Notes under the pieces: model-generated | The model's database searches: none | Told to the model about the DNA's origin: nothing | What the model saw: the letters and a program-made list of their open reading frames with translations, nothing else | Program-made: the position numbers and the translations under genes | Source: Aeromonas sp. RU39B | GTDB lineage: Bacteria > Pseudomonadota > Gammaproteobacteria > Enterobacterales > Aeromonadaceae | Length of the DNA stretch: 64,000 bases | NCBI RefSeq assembly: GCF_900156095.1 | Contig: NZ_FTMJ01000006.1 | Span: 62,001-126,000 of the forward strand | Direction: 5' to 3' | Shown: piece after piece, positions 33,500-44,795 of the stretch | How the letters are laid out: each line of letters starts with the position of its first letter | Position numbering within the stretch: position 1 is the first letter of the stretch

Positions 33500-34714
33500 T
33501 TAGTGGTGAGCCCACTCTACCGTGTTCAGATCCACGCCATCTTTGAACATGTCCCACAGGGGCGACATGTCACGCAGACGACCGATGGAGTCACGGATCA
33601 GCCTAACGGCATAATCAATTTCTTCCTCGGTGGTGAAACGACCAATCGAGAAACGGATGGAACTGTGTGCCAGTTCGTCACTCATGCCCAGTGCACGCAG
33701 CACATAGGAGGGCTCCAGGCTGGCAGAGGTACAAGCCGAGCCGGACGAAACAGCCAGATCCTTGAGGGACATGATGAGTGATTCGCCTTCTACGTAGGCA
33801 AAGCTGACGTTGAGGTTGCTTGCCACGCGCTGATGCAGGTCGCCGTTGACATACACCTCTTCGATATCCTTGAGGCCGTTCCACAGGCGGTCACGCAGAC
33901 GCTGGATGCGGGCCATTTCATCCGCCATCTCTTCTTTGGCGATACGGAAGGCTTCGCCCATCCCGACGATCTGGTGAGTCGGCAGGGTACCGGAACGCAT
34001 GCCGCGCTCATGACCACCGCCGTGCATCTGGGCTTCAATACGGATACGCGGTTTGCGGCGAACGTAGAGCGCACCGATGCCCTTGGGGCCATAGATCTTG
34101 TGTGCTGACAGGGAGAGCAGATCGATCTTCATCGCTTCGACGTCGAGTTCAACCTTGCCGGCACTTTGCGCGGCATCCACATGGAACACCACCTTGCGCG
34201 AGCGGCACAGGGCGCCGATAGCGGCGATATCCTGAATAACGCCAATCTCGTTGTTAACGTGCATGATGCTGAGCAGGATGGTGTCATCACGCATCGCGTT
34301 TTCAATCATGTCGAGCGGAAACAAACCGTTGGGCAGCGGCTCGAGATAGGTCACTTCGAAGCCTTCACGCTCGAGTTGACGGCAGGTATCGAGCACGGCT
34401 TTGTGCTCGGTCTTGGCAGTGATGATGTGCTTGCCCTTGCCGGAATAGAAGTGGGCGGCACCCTTGATGGCCAGGTTATCGGATTCGGTCGCCCCGGAGG
34501 TGAAGACGATTTCGCGGGGGTCGGCACCGATCAGCTCTGCCACTTGATTACGCGCCAGATCGACCGCCTCTTCCGCCTGCCACCCGAAACGGTGAGAGCG
34601 GGAAGCCGGGTTGCCAAACAGGCCGTCCATCGTCAGGCATTGCATCATTTTTTCAGCAACACGCGGATCGACCGGACAGGTCGCCGAATAATCAAGATAG
34701 ATTGGCAGTTTCAT
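33500..34714 (-). CDS. iscS: Cysteine desulfurase
   Basis: This 404-residue PLP enzyme mobilises sulfur from cysteine for Fe-S clusters, thiamine and tRNA thiolation. The N-terminus [16 protein letters not shown], the PLP lysine in [15 protein letters not shown] and the sulfur-carrying cysteine in [16 protein letters not shown] are all present. The ATG at 34714 has GGAG upstream and gives the standard length; an upstream in-frame start at 34750 was rejected. Confidence 0.98.
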   Translation of the reverse strand: MKLPIYLDYSATCPVDPRVAEKMMQCLTMDGLFGNPASRSHRFGWQAEEAVDLARNQVAELIGADPREIVFTSGATESDNLAIKGAAHFYSGKGKHIITAKTEHKAVLDTCRQLEREGFEVTYLEPLPNGLFPLDMIENAMRDDTILLSIMHVNNEIGVIQDIAAIGALCRSRKVVFHVDAAQSAGKVELDVEAMKIDLLSLSAHKIYGPKGIGALYVRRKPRIRIEAQMHGGGHERGMRSGTLPTHQIVGMGEAFRIAKEEMADEMARIQRLRDRLWNGLKDIEEVYVNGDLHQRVASNLNVSFAYVEGESLIMSLKDLAVSSGSACTSASLEPSYVLRALGMSDELAHSSIRFSIGRFTTEEEIDYAVRLIRDSIGRLRDMSPLWDMFKDGVDLNTVEWAHH

Positions 34715-34768
34715 GTTTTTCTCCGTCACAACCGGGACCTCACTGGTCATGGGTTGTAGAAAGCACGC

Positions 34769-35278
34769 TTATAATTGGACTTTAAGGCTCATATTGCTAT
34801 TGCTGTGTTCGACTCGGTCGCCCAGAGTCAAAACACGATTCAGATGGTGGTCTTGCTTGTCGGCAACATGTCGAACTTCAGCTTGGCGCACCAGTTCAGC
34901 CAAGGTAATGTCGCCAAGGAAGCTCGAGATGCGCTCGCTCAGATCACGCCACAAGGAGTGGGTGAGGCACTGGGTACCGCCATTGCAGCCGCCCTTGCCA
35001 AGGCATTTGGTCGCATCGACCGATTCATCCACAGCGGAGATCACCTGGGCCACAGAGATCTCGGCAGCATTCATCCCGAGGCGATATCCACCACCGGGAC
35101 CACGTACGCTCTGCACCAGACCGTGCTTGCGCAGACGGGCAAACAGCTGCTCCAGATAGGAGAGGGAAATACCCTGCCGCTCGGAAATATCAGCCAGTGG
35201 AACCGGCCCGGTCTCGGTATGTAATGCAACATCCAGCATGGCTGTTACTGCATAACGTCCTTTAGAAGTCAGTCTCAT
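34769..35278 (-). CDS. iscR: Fe-S cluster regulator IscR
   Basis: This 169-residue Rrf2-family repressor/activator senses Fe-S status with a [2Fe-2S] cluster. The winged-helix [18 protein letters not shown] is followed by the ligand region [16 protein letters not shown] (three cysteines and His107). It heads the isc operon, 54 bases before iscS, and its own promoter carries an IscR box. It is slightly longer than in E. coli (162 aa), with a few extra C-terminal residues. Confidence 0.97.
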   Translation of the reverse strand: MRLTSKGRYAVTAMLDVALHTETGPVPLADISERQGISLSYLEQLFARLRKHGLVQSVRGPGGGYRLGMNAAEISVAQVISAVDESVDATKCLGKGGCNGGTQCLTHSLWRDLSERISSFLGDITLAELVRQAEVRHVADKQDHHLNRVLTLGDRVEHSNSNMSLKVQL

Positions 35279-35321
35279 GGTGCGTTACCGTCTCGCATAA
35301 ATCGATAGGGCAAATGCTCAC

Positions 35322-35346
35322 ATACCTGACTAAATTAGTCAACAAT
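35322..35346 (-). promoter_or_regulatory. Type-1 IscR box upstream of iscR
   Basis: Read on the minus strand the 25 bases match the type-1 IscR consensus at all but one position, with core TTGACTAATTTAGTCAGGTA. A second partial half-site, ATACCTGAGT (plus strand 35348-35357), is spaced 26 bases away. It lies 44 bases ahead of the iscR start, so holo-IscR autorepression is expected. Confidence 0.85.
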
Positions 35347-35370
35347 AATACCTGAGTCATTTGCCGGGGA

Positions 35371-36102
35371 TTATCGCGGGGGATGCGGTTTCTGCACCGA
35401 GGTCAGAATGCCACGCAAAATGTTGAGCTCGACCGCTTCGGGTCGGGCCCGATTGAACAACCGGCGCAGTTTGCTCATCACCTGACCCGGATGGCCTTCG
35501 CTGATAAAACCGGTCTGCAGCAGCGTCTGCTCCAGATGTTGATAAAACCCCTCCTGCGCCGCAGCGCTCGGATATTCCACAACATCATCCTGCTCGTCAA
35601 CGCTGCCGTCCTGGTGTTCCAGCCAATGCATGCGTACTTCATAGCACAGCGTCTGCACCGCCATCGCCACATTCAGCGAGCTGTATTCAGGATTGGCCGG
35701 GATAGCAACGTGGTAGTGACAAGCCTGCAGTTCATCGTTGGTCAAACCGGTTCGCTCACGGCCGAACACCAGCGCGACGGGGTGCTTGGCCCCTTCGCTC
35801 ACCAGCTTGGCGCCCGCTTCGCGCGGCCCCAGCATGGGCCAGCTCAAGGTGCGCGAACGGGCACTGGTGCCAATCACCAGCGCGCAGTCGGCAATCGCCT
35901 CTTGCAACGTGGGAACAATTCGGGCGCTCGCCAAAATATCACTGGCTCCAGCGGCCAGGGCGTTAGCATTGCCATCGGGCAGCGCTTGCGGGTCCACCAA
36001 CACCAGATTGCTCAGCCCCATGGTCTTCATGGCACGAGCGGCCGATCCCATGTTGCCGGTGTGGGAGGTGTTCACCAATACAATTCGAACCTGATCCAGC
36101 AT
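35371..36102 (-). CDS. trmJ: tRNA (Cm32/Um32) 2'-O-methyltransferase TrmJ
   Basis: This 243-residue SPOUT-class methyltransferase modifies position 32 of several tRNAs. The SPOUT knot motifs are [20 protein letters not shown] near the start, [14 protein letters not shown] and the C-terminal [15 protein letters not shown]. In E. coli trmJ also lies just ahead of iscR, with the same direction. The suhB gene found on the other side in enterics is not here. Confidence 0.96.
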   Translation of the reverse strand: MLDQVRIVLVNTSHTGNMGSAARAMKTMGLSNLVLVDPQALPDGNANALAAGASDILASARIVPTLQEAIADCALVIGTSARSRTLSWPMLGPREAGAKLVSEGAKHPVALVFGRERTGLTNDELQACHYHVAIPANPEYSSLNVAMAVQTLCYEVRMHWLEHQDGSVDEQDDVVEYPSAAAQEGFYQHLEQTLLQTGFISEGHPGQVMSKLRRLFNRARPEAVELNILRGILTSVQKPHPPR

Positions 36103-36226
36103 GACCTGTCAGTCTTGTCTCAAAAACAGCGCGCAATTGTAGCATGGAGAAGGTGAATTTGGGGACTGTAAAGCGGGGATACGACCGATCCTGGTCACAC
36201 TTGGCGGCTATCAGAAACTCAATAAG

Positions 36227-36251
36227 GGCGGGGAGCACTGGCCACCCCGCC
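36227..36251 (-). terminator. Possible terminator of ubiT
   Basis: GGCGGGG (36227-36233) and CCCCGCC (36245-36251) form a 7-bp stem, 46 bases after the ubiT stop on the minus strand, followed there by CTTATT. The remaining bases between ubiT and trmJ show nothing else. Confidence 0.45.
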
Positions 36252-36296
36252 ATTTCGTTCGATTTATCTCTAACTTAGCGTCATTAATTCTAAGCG

Positions 36297-36818
36297 TCAG
36301 GCAAGCTGGCCACTCTGCGCTGCGGTAACTGGCGCAGTGCGGACCCGGCTGACCATCTCGGCCAAATCCATCAGCGGATATTTGATAAGGGCCGGCAGCG
36401 CCTGCATGTCGAGGCTGTCGAGCAGGTTTTTCACCTCAAGGCCAAGCTCGGTATCCCCTTCAATGCGAAGGCGGCGCTGGAAAAACAGGGCGTCGGGATC
36501 CTCCTTGCGACCGGCAATCAGCACCAGATCGTTGGCATCACCGCTAAAGCTCACATCTACCTTGTCGCACTGCCCGGTGACTTGCAGCCCTTGCTCGCTG
36601 CGGGTGATGTACCAGCACAGGCCAAGATCGGTCACCGCAACTTTGAGCCAGCGGCCTTTGAGGAAGTCGAAATCGCCATCAGCGAGGGCCTCTTGGAACA
36701 CGGTGCCGAGCAGGCGCTCCATGGCATGCTTCTGAAAAGAGAACGGCACCAGCTTGAGAGGATGGCGCAGCAATTGAGGGCCTTGTTCAACCAGGCGACG
36801 TTGTAGCTCGAGCAACAC
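36297..36818 (-). CDS. ubiT: Ubiquinone biosynthesis accessory factor UbiT (SCP2 domain)
   Basis: This 173-residue SCP2-fold lipid-binding protein (formerly YhbT) works with UbiU and UbiV in O2-independent ubiquinone synthesis. Its core, DFDFLKGRWLKVAVTDLGLCWYI followed by VDVSFSGDANDLVLIAGRKEDPDALFFQRRL, is the SCP2 pattern; IEGDTELGLEVKNLLDSLD is the conserved C-terminal part. It is divergent from ubiUV, the same layout as in E. coli. Confidence 0.93.
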   Translation of the reverse strand: MLLELQRRLVEQGPQLLRHPLKLVPFSFQKHAMERLLGTVFQEALADGDFDFLKGRWLKVAVTDLGLCWYITRSEQGLQVTGQCDKVDVSFSGDANDLVLIAGRKEDPDALFFQRRLRIEGDTELGLEVKNLLDSLDMQALPALIKYPLMDLAEMVSRVRTAPVTAAQSGQLA

Positions 36819-36899
36819 GGTATTCTCCTTTTGACTTTGTGCTATTCAAACACAGGCCAAAAATGTGGAACCTGTTGAAAATCAAACTTCTGACCGCTA

Positions 36900-36913
36900 T
36901 TGATGTGTCACAA
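36900..36913. promoter_or_regulatory. FNR-like site between ubiT and ubiU
   Basis: TTGATGTGTCACAA matches the FNR consensus TTGAT-N4-ATCAA at 8 of 10 positions. It lies in the 180-base divergent region of genes that serve anaerobic ubiquinone synthesis and are FNR-controlled in E. coli. Position relative to the start site is not known. Confidence 0.4.
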
Positions 36914-36998
36914 AGCACGCCAAAACTGCCTCAAGTCAAAATCTTGTCCCCTGCCCCTGCCTACAATCGCTCCACTTTTATCATCAGGGAGCCCTTTG

Positions 36999-37994
36999 AT
37001 GGAACTACTCTGCCCGGCGGGGAGCCTGCCGGCCCTGAAAACAGCCGTCGATAATGGCGCCGATGCCGTCTATATCGGTTTCAAGGATGACACCAATGCC
37101 CGCCACTTTGCCGGCCTCAACTTCGATGGTGGCAAGCTGGAAAAAGCGGTCCAGTATGTTCATGACTACGGCCGCAAACTGCATGTAGCCATCAACACCT
37201 TTGCCCATCCCGGCGCCGATGCGCGCTGGAAGCAAGCGGTCGACAAAGCGGCTGCGCTGGGTGCCGATGCGCTGATCATCGCCGATCTCGCGGTGCTCGA
37301 TTATGCCAGCCAGCGCTATCCCGAGCTGGAGCTGCACGTGTCGGTGCAGGCGTCCGCCACCAACTCGGCGGCCATCCGTTTCTATCAGCAGGCTTTTAAC
37401 GTCAAACGGGTGGTGCTGCCACGAGTCTTGTCGATGCATCAGGTCAAACAGCTGGCGCGCGAGACTGATATCGGACTCGAAGTGTTTGCCTTTGGCAGCC
37501 TCTGCATCATGGCCGAAGGGCGTTGTTACCTCTCTTCTTACCTCACTGGCGAGAGCCCGAATACGGTGGGAGCCTGCTCGCCGGCCAAGTACGTGCGCTG
37601 GGAAGAGACCCCGGCCGGTCTCGAATCACGCCTGAACGACGTGCTGATCGACCGCTACGGTCCCGGTGAAAATGCCGGTTACCCAACCCTGTGCAAAGGG
37701 CGCTTTGAAGTAGACGGCCAGCTTTATCACGCGCTGGAAGAGCCAACCAGCCTCAACACCCTGAGCTTGCTACCCGAGCTGTTTGCCACCGGTATCCAGT
37801 CGGTCAAGATTGAAGGGCGCCAGCGCAGCCCGGCCTATGTGGAGCAAGTGACCCGAGTCTGGCGCGCCGCCATCGACGCCTATCAGGCCGATCCGGCCCG
37901 CTATCAGGTCAAACCGGAGTGGGATGCCCAGCTGGCTCGGGTGTCCGAAGGCAGCCAGACCACGCTCGGCGCCTACCATCGTCAGTGGCAATAA
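36999..37994 (+). CDS. ubiU: O2-independent ubiquinone hydroxylation protein UbiU
   Basis: This 331-residue U32-family Fe-S protein (YhbU) pairs with UbiV to hydroxylate the quinone ring without oxygen. Ligand cysteines appear in GSLCIMAEGRCYLSSYL, VGACSPAKY and TLCKGRFEVDG. The ATG at 36999 (MELLCPAGSLPALK) has GGGAG upstream and gives the family N-terminus; the longer frame from 36900 was rejected. It is followed nine bases later by ubiV. Confidence 0.95.
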   Translation: MELLCPAGSLPALKTAVDNGADAVYIGFKDDTNARHFAGLNFDGGKLEKAVQYVHDYGRKLHVAINTFAHPGADARWKQAVDKAAALGADALIIADLAVLDYASQRYPELELHVSVQASATNSAAIRFYQQAFNVKRVVLPRVLSMHQVKQLARETDIGLEVFAFGSLCIMAEGRCYLSSYLTGESPNTVGACSPAKYVRWEETPAGLESRLNDVLIDRYGPGENAGYPTLCKGRFEVDGQLYHALEEPTSLNTLSLLPELFATGIQSVKIEGRQRSPAYVEQVTRVWRAAIDAYQADPARYQVKPEWDAQLARVSEGSQTTLGAYHRQWQ

Positions 37995-38003
37995 GGAGGC
38001 CAT

Positions 38004-38876
38004 ATGAAATATTCTCTCGGGCCCCTGCTCTTCTACTGGCCCAAAGATGAGGTGCAAGCCTTTTATACCAAGGCCGCCAGCAGTGACGCTGATGTGATCT
38101 ATCTGGGTGAAACCGTCTGCTCCAAACGCCGTGAGCTAAAAGCCGATGACTGGTTTTCCATCGCTCACCAGCTGAGCGACGCCGGTAAAGAGGTGGTGCT
38201 CTCGACGCTTGCCTTGATCTCTGCCCCCTCCGAACTCAAGGAGGTCAAGCGCATGGTTGAGAACGGTCACTGGAAAGTCGAGGCCAACGATCTTGGCGCC
38301 GTGCAGCTTGCCGCCGAAGCCGGCGTGCCGTTTGTCTGTGGCCCGGCCATCAATGCCTATAATGCCGATGTGCTGCGTATGCTGCTTAGCAAAGGGATGC
38401 AGCGCTGGGTGATGCCGGTAGAGCTCTCACGCAGCTGGCTGCAAACCCTCAGCGAAGAGTGTGGTGATCTGCGCCAGCGCATGGAGATTGAGGTGTTTGC
38501 CTACGGCTATCTGCCGCTCGCCTACTCTGCCCGCTGCTTTACTGCCCGCTCGCTAGACCGACCCAAGGATCAGTGCGAACTGGCCTGCATCGACTATCCG
38601 GTCGGACGCCAGGCACTCAGTCGGGAAGGACAACCAGTGTTCAACCTCAACGGCATCCAGACCCAATCCGGTTACTGCTACAACCTGGTCAATGATTTGC
38701 CGTCGATGGACGGTCTGGTGGACGTGGTGCGTCTCAGCCCGCAGGGGGAGGAAACGCTCGCGTGGCTGACCCGTTTTCGGGCCAATCAGCAAGGCGCCGC
38801 GCCGCAGCCGCTGCAAGGTCGCCATGACTGTAACGGTTATTGGCGCCAGATCCCCGGTATGCAGTTAGTCGAGTAA
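38004..38876 (+). CDS. ubiV: O2-independent ubiquinone hydroxylation protein UbiV
   Basis: This 290-residue U32-family partner of UbiU (YhbV) has an N-terminus YSLGPLLFYWPKDEV and cysteine ligands in GETVCSKRREL, YSARCFTARSLDR and CELACIDYPVG. AAGGAGG precedes the ATG. It is co-transcribed with ubiU and ends at a convergent terminator with nlpI. Confidence 0.95.
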   Translation: MKYSLGPLLFYWPKDEVQAFYTKAASSDADVIYLGETVCSKRRELKADDWFSIAHQLSDAGKEVVLSTLALISAPSELKEVKRMVENGHWKVEANDLGAVQLAAEAGVPFVCGPAINAYNADVLRMLLSKGMQRWVMPVELSRSWLQTLSEECGDLRQRMEIEVFAYGYLPLAYSARCFTARSLDRPKDQCELACIDYPVGRQALSREGQPVFNLNGIQTQSGYCYNLVNDLPSMDGLVDVVRLSPQGEETLAWLTRFRANQQGAAPQPLQGRHDCNGYWRQIPGMQLVE

Positions 38877-38901
38877 CATCGGTGATCCGCGGATAAAAAA
38901 A

Positions 38902-38922
38902 CAGGCCTCAAATTGAGGCCTG
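38902..38922. terminator. Bidirectional terminator between ubiV and nlpI
   Basis: CAGGCCTC (38902-38909) pairs with GAGGCCTG (38915-38922), loop AAATT, followed by ATTTTTTA on the plus strand; an A run (38895-38900) provides a U-tract for the minus strand. Confidence 0.85.
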
Positions 38923-39849
38923 ATTTTTTACTGTTGCGTCGCCGCCAGCCTGGCGTTTGCGCGCCATAATCTCAAGCTCCAGTAGCGAGTAGCGGTGCTC
39001 GATAAAGTCATAGACGTTATTGGCCAGCGCCAGCTTGAAGTAGGCGATGGCTTCCTTACGGTTACCCTTCATCAGCTCCAGCTTGCCCAGGTAGAAGTAG
39101 GTCTCGCACAGCCGTTCGGCCAGCTCGCGGTTCTCCTTCACGCCCTTGACCACATTGCCCATCAGCTGGGTGGAGGTCAGCTCGCCCAGATAGAGGCGCA
39201 CCAGATCCCAGTTCCAATTGCTGTCGTGGTACTTGTCAAAGCGTTGGCGCATGTTAACCAGCGCCTTACCACCATCCAGTTTGGACTCGGCGATATAGAG
39301 CCACAGCACCCGGTAGGGATCTTCCGGCTGGGCCTCAAAGAAACGTTTGATATCGGCCGCGGCCAGATCGGGACGATTGCCGTAATAGAGGGCGATGCCA
39401 CGGTTGAGGTAGGCGTAATCATAATCGGGCGCCAACTCAAGCGCCGAGTCAAACGCCTCGTAGGCTTCGTCGTAGTTCTGCTGCTGAACCAGATAGACAC
39501 CGATGAAATTGTACGCTTCGGCAAAATCCGGCTTCTCGCGCAGGGCACGAGTAAAATCAAGGCGCGCCAGAGAGCGCAGGCCTACCCGATCAAACACAAC
39601 GGCACGCTCGTAAAACAGCTCGGCGCGCTGCTCCTTGGTCAGTTCCATCTCGCTTAGCATCTGACCAAGACGAGCCAAGGCCAGCTCGCTCTGGTATGAG
39701 ACCTGCAAAGGCGTAGCCAGAATAAGAGAGGTGGGTTCCGGCTTGGGAGGCTGCTTGGGGGCGTCGACTTCACGGGTACTGCTGCATCCCATGATGGGCA
39801 GCACCAACAGGATACCCAGAAGGTACCTGATTCCTTTCCAGTTGCTCAA
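38908..39849 (-). CDS. nlpI: Lipoprotein NlpI (TPR adaptor)
   Basis: This approximately 313-residue outer-membrane lipoprotein is built of TPR repeats; in E. coli it delivers peptidoglycan hydrolases and the Prc protease. The signal peptide ends in the lipobox LPIMGC; TPR blocks include RSLARLDFTRALREKPDFAEAYNFIGVYL and DEAYEAFDSALELAPDYDYAYLNRGIALYYGN, close to E. coli NlpI. The start is uncertain: TTG at 39849 is six bases after GGAG and gives a normal signal peptide; a GTG at 39864 would add five residues. The pnp gene that precedes nlpI in enterics is absent here. Confidence 0.9.
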   Translation of the reverse strand: MSNWKGIRYLLGILLVLPIMGCSSTREVDAPKQPPKPEPTSLILATPLQVSYQSELALARLGQMLSEMELTKEQRAELFYERAVVFDRVGLRSLARLDFTRALREKPDFAEAYNFIGVYLVQQQNYDEAYEAFDSALELAPDYDYAYLNRGIALYYGNRPDLAAADIKRFFEAQPEDPYRVLWLYIAESKLDGGKALVNMRQRFDKYHDSNWNWDLVRLYLGELTSTQLMGNVVKGVKENRELAERLCETYFYLGKLELMKGNRKEAIAYFKLALANNVYDFIEHRYSLLELEIMARKRQAGGDATVKNQASI

Positions 39850-39939
39850 CGAAAACTCCAGCACATTTGCTTTACCCGCTTATGGTAAAGGGCCGCTTCG
39901 GGTTTGTCATGTGGCTGGCTCAGCCCAATGCAAATAAAA

Positions 39940-40308
39940 TCAGGCTTCGATGGGATAACCAGCCTCACTCCAGCCACGGTAACCCCCATCCACACTGACC
40001 ACCTTGGTGTAGCCCATCTTCTGCAAGGTGTCGGCAGCCAGCACCGAACGAAAACCACCGCCACAATAGAGATAAAGCTCAGTATCGGGATCGGGGAAAC
40101 GCGTTTCTATATCCCGCTCAATCACACCACGGCCGAGATAAACGGCTCCCGGAATATGCCCTCTGGCCCATTCACTCTCTTCACGAACATCAACCAGATT
40201 GAAGTGGCGCCCTTGGTCTAACCACTGCTTGATCTGATGCACGTCGGTTTCGTTAACGCCTTGACGAATCTCGGTGACCAGAGCCAGAAAACGTGGTGAA
40301 TGTTGCAT
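39940..40308 (-). CDS. Rhodanese-like sulfurtransferase
   Basis: This 122-residue single-domain rhodanese has the catalytic loop C82-GGGF-R87, whose six-residue length is that of thiosulfate sulfurtransferases. VDVREESEWARGHIPGA is the conserved N-terminal rhodanese block and GWSEAGYPIE closes it. No signal peptide is visible, so it is cytoplasmic. The ATG at 40308 follows GGGAGTCC; earlier in-frame codons lie within secF. The sulfur donor and acceptor are not known. Confidence 0.9.
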   Translation of the reverse strand: MQHSPRFLALVTEIRQGVNETDVHQIKQWLDQGRHFNLVDVREESEWARGHIPGAVYLGRGVIERDIETRFPDPDTELYLYCGGGFRSVLAADTLQKMGYTKVVSVDGGYRGWSEAGYPIEA

Positions 40309-40372
40309 GATGGACTCCCTGTCAGGATGGTTGCAGAAAAGAGAAGAGCGCCCAGATGGGCGCTCCGAATCA

Positions 40373-41320
40373 TCAGGGCAGCAGATCTTTCTGATCGGCC
40401 CCTTCTTTCTCCACCTGAGTCGGCAGCATGTGTTCACGCTTGACGCCCAGATACATGGCCAGGGCACTGGCGACGTAGATGGAGGAGTAGGTACCAAAAC
40501 CAACCCCGATCAGCATGGCGGTCGAGAAGCCGTGGATCAGCGGGCCGCCCTTGAAGAACAGCGCCACCACAACCACGAAGGTCAGACCGGATGTGATGAT
40601 GGTCCGGCTCAGCGTCTCGGTCATCGAGATATCGAGGACGCTCGGCGTGTCTTCACGACGCAATTTGCGGAAGTTCTCCCGCAAACGGTCGAACACCACG
40701 ATGGTATCGTTCAGCGAGTAACCGATCACCGTCATCAGGGCCGCCACCACGGTCAGATCAAATTCGATCTGGAACCAGGAGAAGACACCTAGTGTGATGA
40801 CGATATCGTGTACCAGCGAGGCGATACCACCGAGCGCCAGACGCCACTCGAAGCGAAACGCCACGTAGACCAGGATACAGATGATTGATGCCAGCATGGC
40901 CAGCGCACCATCCGTTGCCAACTCTTGACCGACCGACGGACCGACGAACTCCACCCGCTTGAGCACAGTACCGGCATCGAGCTTCTGGGCAGCAGCCAGC
41001 ACCATACGGCCTTGATCTTCCACCTTAACCCCCTCTTTCGGGGTCAGGCGGATCAGCACGTCCTGGCTGGAGCCGAAGTGTTGCAGGGTCGCCCCTTCAA
41101 TCTGGTTACCCTCGAGGGTGTCGCGCACCTTGTCGAGTTCAACCGATTGGGTAAAGCCCACTTCGATGATGGTGCCACCGGTAAAATCCAGACCCCAGTT
41201 GAAGCCACGCTGGAAGATACACACCAGCGAGATCAGCACCAGAGCGGCGGAGAAGATCATCCCCGCCTTGGCAAACTTCATAAAGGGGATCGGCTTGTCG
41301 TAATGCAAAATCTGAAACAT
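40373..41320 (-). CDS. secF: Protein translocase subunit SecF
   Basis: This 315-residue RND-type membrane subunit drives protein export with SecD using the proton gradient. LDFTGGTIIEVGF is the periplasmic-domain start; VGYSLNDTIVVFDRLRENFR and TIITSGLTFVVVVALFFKGG are the conserved transmembrane motifs. The ATG at 41320 gives the family N-terminus and is 11 bases after secD. Confidence 0.97.
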   Translation of the reverse strand: MFQILHYDKPIPFMKFAKAGMIFSAALVLISLVCIFQRGFNWGLDFTGGTIIEVGFTQSVELDKVRDTLEGNQIEGATLQHFGSSQDVLIRLTPKEGVKVEDQGRMVLAAAQKLDAGTVLKRVEFVGPSVGQELATDGALAMLASIICILVYVAFRFEWRLALGGIASLVHDIVITLGVFSWFQIEFDLTVVAALMTVIGYSLNDTIVVFDRLRENFRKLRREDTPSVLDISMTETLSRTIITSGLTFVVVVALFFKGGPLIHGFSTAMLIGVGFGTYSSIYVASALAMYLGVKREHMLPTQVEKEGADQKDLLP

Positions 41321-41331
41321 TGCTATTCCCC

Positions 41332-43176
41332 TCAGATAGGCAGCTTGTCGATACGCCGCCCACCCCACGCCAAGTTAATGATGGCGCGCGAGACGGTGAT
41401 GGCCGTGAACATGGAGATGGTCAGGCCGATACCCAGAGTCAGGGCAAAGCCCTTGATCGGGCCAGTACCGATACCAAACAGGATCACTGCCGTAATCAGC
41501 GAGGTCACGTTGGAGTCGGCGATGGTGGCAAACGCACGGTCAAAGCCCAAGTGAATGGCTTGCTGCACGCCGCGGCCATGACGCAACTCTTCCCGGATAC
41601 GCTCGTAGATAAGCACGTTGGCGTCGATCGCCATACCGAGGGTAAGCACGATACCGGCGATCCCCGGCAACGTCATGGTCGCCCCCGGAATCATCGACAT
41701 CACACCGACAATCAGCACCAGATTAAGCGACAGCGCCAGGTTCGCTACCCAGCCGAAGGTACGGTAGTAGATGCCCATAAACAGGACGATCACCACCATA
41801 CTCCAGATCATCGCCTGGATACCGCTGTCGATGTTCTGCTGACCGAGGCTCGGGCCGATGGTGCGCTCTTCCACGATCTGGATCGGCGCAATCAGGGCAC
41901 CGGCACGCAGCAGCAGCGCCAGGTTGTGGGCTTCGTTGACATTGTCGATACCGGTGATACGGAACTGGCTGCCAAGACGCGATTGAATGGTGGCGACGTT
42001 GATCACCTCTTCATTCTTGCGGAACTTGCGCTTGCCATCCGGACCCGGCTCGCCGACCGGCTTGTACTCGATAAAGACGGTCGCCATCCCCTTACCAACG
42101 TTGTCCTTGGTAAAGGTGGCCATCTTGTTACCACCCTGGCTGTCGAGCTTGATGTTCACCTGCGGACGGCTGTACTCGTCAAAGCCGGACTGGGCACCCA
42201 CGATGTGGTCACCGGTCAGGATCACCCGTTTTTGCAGGGCGACCGGACGGCCGTTGCGGTCGGTGTAGATCTTCGAGCTCGGCGACGCGCGGCCGGACTG
42301 TGCATCAGCCGTCTCATCCACCATGTGGAATTCCAGCGTCGCCGTCGCGCCCAGGATCTCCTTGGCACGAGCGGTATCCTGAATACCCGGCAGTTCGACC
42401 ACGATCCGCTCAGCGCCTTGCTGCTGCACCAGCGGCTCGGCGACACCCAGCTCGTTGACCCGGTTACGGATGATGGTGATGTTCTGCTCGAGGGCGTAGC
42501 TACGCACTTCCTTGAGCTTCTGTTCACTCATGCCGGCACGCAGTACGAACTGACCGTTGGAAGAATCAGTGGTGAAGGTGAGATCGCGATAGAGACGACG
42601 CAGGTGGGTGACGGCCTGCTCGAGGCTGTCGCTGTCACGGAAGTTGACCAGCACCTGGTTGCCCGAGCGGTTAACACCAGCGTAGCGGATCTTCTCGTTG
42701 CGCAGCTCGGAGCGGAAATCCTGCACCATCTGTTCTTGCTGTTTGGAGATAGCCTCATCCATGTCCACTTCCATCAGGAAGTGCACACCGCCACGCAGGT
42801 CAAGACCGAGCTTGAGCGGAGCGGCGCCAACGCTTTCCAGCCAGGACGGCGTCGACGGCGCCAAGTTTAGGGCAACGACAAAGTTGTCACCCAGATCCTT
42901 GGCCACTAGATCGCGAGCCTTGAGCTGTTGTTCGGTGTTGGTGAAGCGGATCAGAATCTGGCCGTGTTCGAAGGCGGCGTGCTTGACCGGGATACCGGCA
43001 CCATCAAGGATGCCTTTGACCTGGTCCAGCGTGCTCAGTTGCACTTCGGCACCACGGCTGGCAGAGACCTGGAGAGCCGGGTCTTCACCATAGAGGTTGG
43101 GGGCTGCATAAAGAAAACCGATGGCGACCAAAATGATCACCATCAGGTTCTTCCACAGCGGGAAGCGGTTTAACAC
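41332..43176 (-). CDS. secD: Protein translocase subunit SecD
   Basis: This 614-residue partner of SecF is nearly identical in length to E. coli SecD. The N-terminus [23 protein letters not shown] is followed by the large periplasmic domain ([17 protein letters not shown]) and transmembrane motifs [21 protein letters not shown]. The start is GTG at 43176 with AAGGAG upstream. Order tgt-yajC-secD-secF is the classical one. Confidence 0.97.
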   Translation of the reverse strand: MLNRFPLWKNLMVIILVAIGFLYAAPNLYGEDPALQVSASRGAEVQLSTLDQVKGILDGAGIPVKHAAFEHGQILIRFTNTEQQLKARDLVAKDLGDNFVVALNLAPSTPSWLESVGAAPLKLGLDLRGGVHFLMEVDMDEAISKQQEQMVQDFRSELRNEKIRYAGVNRSGNQVLVNFRDSDSLEQAVTHLRRLYRDLTFTTDSSNGQFVLRAGMSEQKLKEVRSYALEQNITIIRNRVNELGVAEPLVQQQGAERIVVELPGIQDTARAKEILGATATLEFHMVDETADAQSGRASPSSKIYTDRNGRPVALQKRVILTGDHIVGAQSGFDEYSRPQVNIKLDSQGGNKMATFTKDNVGKGMATVFIEYKPVGEPGPDGKRKFRKNEEVINVATIQSRLGSQFRITGIDNVNEAHNLALLLRAGALIAPIQIVEERTIGPSLGQQNIDSGIQAMIWSMVVIVLFMGIYYRTFGWVANLALSLNLVLIVGVMSMIPGATMTLPGIAGIVLTLGMAIDANVLIYERIREELRHGRGVQQAIHLGFDRAFATIADSNVTSLITAVILFGIGTGPIKGFALTLGIGLTISMFTAITVSRAIINLAWGGRRIDKLPI

Positions 43177-43194
43177 GCTGTGCTCCTTGGGAGA

Positions 43195-43530
43195 TTACAG
43201 GGACTGGATAGAGCCCTTGGGCAGAACAGCAGTGATGAAGTCACGCTTAATGGTGACGGTATTCTGCTCGTTCAGTGCCAGCACGATATAGTCGTTGCCT
43301 TCGGTGATCTTGGCAATCTTGCCAACCAGACCACCGGAGGTGAGCACTTCATCACCCTTGGAGAGGGAGCCCATCAGATTCTTGTGCTCCTTCACACGCT
43401 TGGCTTGCGGACGGTAGATCATGAAATAGAAGATCAGGCCAAAGACAGCCAGCATGATGATCATTTCAATCCCGCCACCCTGAGGAGCGACGGCACCGGC
43501 ATCAGCATAAGCCTTGGAGATAATGCTCAT
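43195..43530 (-). CDS. yajC: Sec translocase accessory subunit YajC
   Basis: This 111-residue single-span membrane protein associates with SecDF. The hydrophobic segment MIIMLAVFGLIFYFMIYRPQAKR is followed by a small cytoplasmic SH3-like domain (GDEVLTSGGLVGKI). It lies between tgt and secD as usual. Confidence 0.96.
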   Translation of the reverse strand: MSIISKAYADAGAVAPQGGGIEMIIMLAVFGLIFYFMIYRPQAKRVKEHKNLMGSLSKGDEVLTSGGLVGKIAKITEGNDYIVLALNEQNTVTIKRDFITAVLPKGSIQSL

Positions 43531-43586
43531 TTAAAAAACCTCTTGCTAAGTAATAATTCCATGAGTTCACAACAGTGGAGTGGCCG

Positions 43587-44726
<1,140 letters not shown>

Positions 44727-44795
44727 TTACCTCTTCGGGTCAGAGAAACAGTCTGACTGAGTGGGCTTGCGCCCGTGTGACAGCCGCCGAACGAT

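Noticed and set aside
41320-42870. Open frame of 516 codons opposite secD
   Set aside because: Antisense shadow of secD with Arg/His/Asp-biased composition and no ribosome-binding site.
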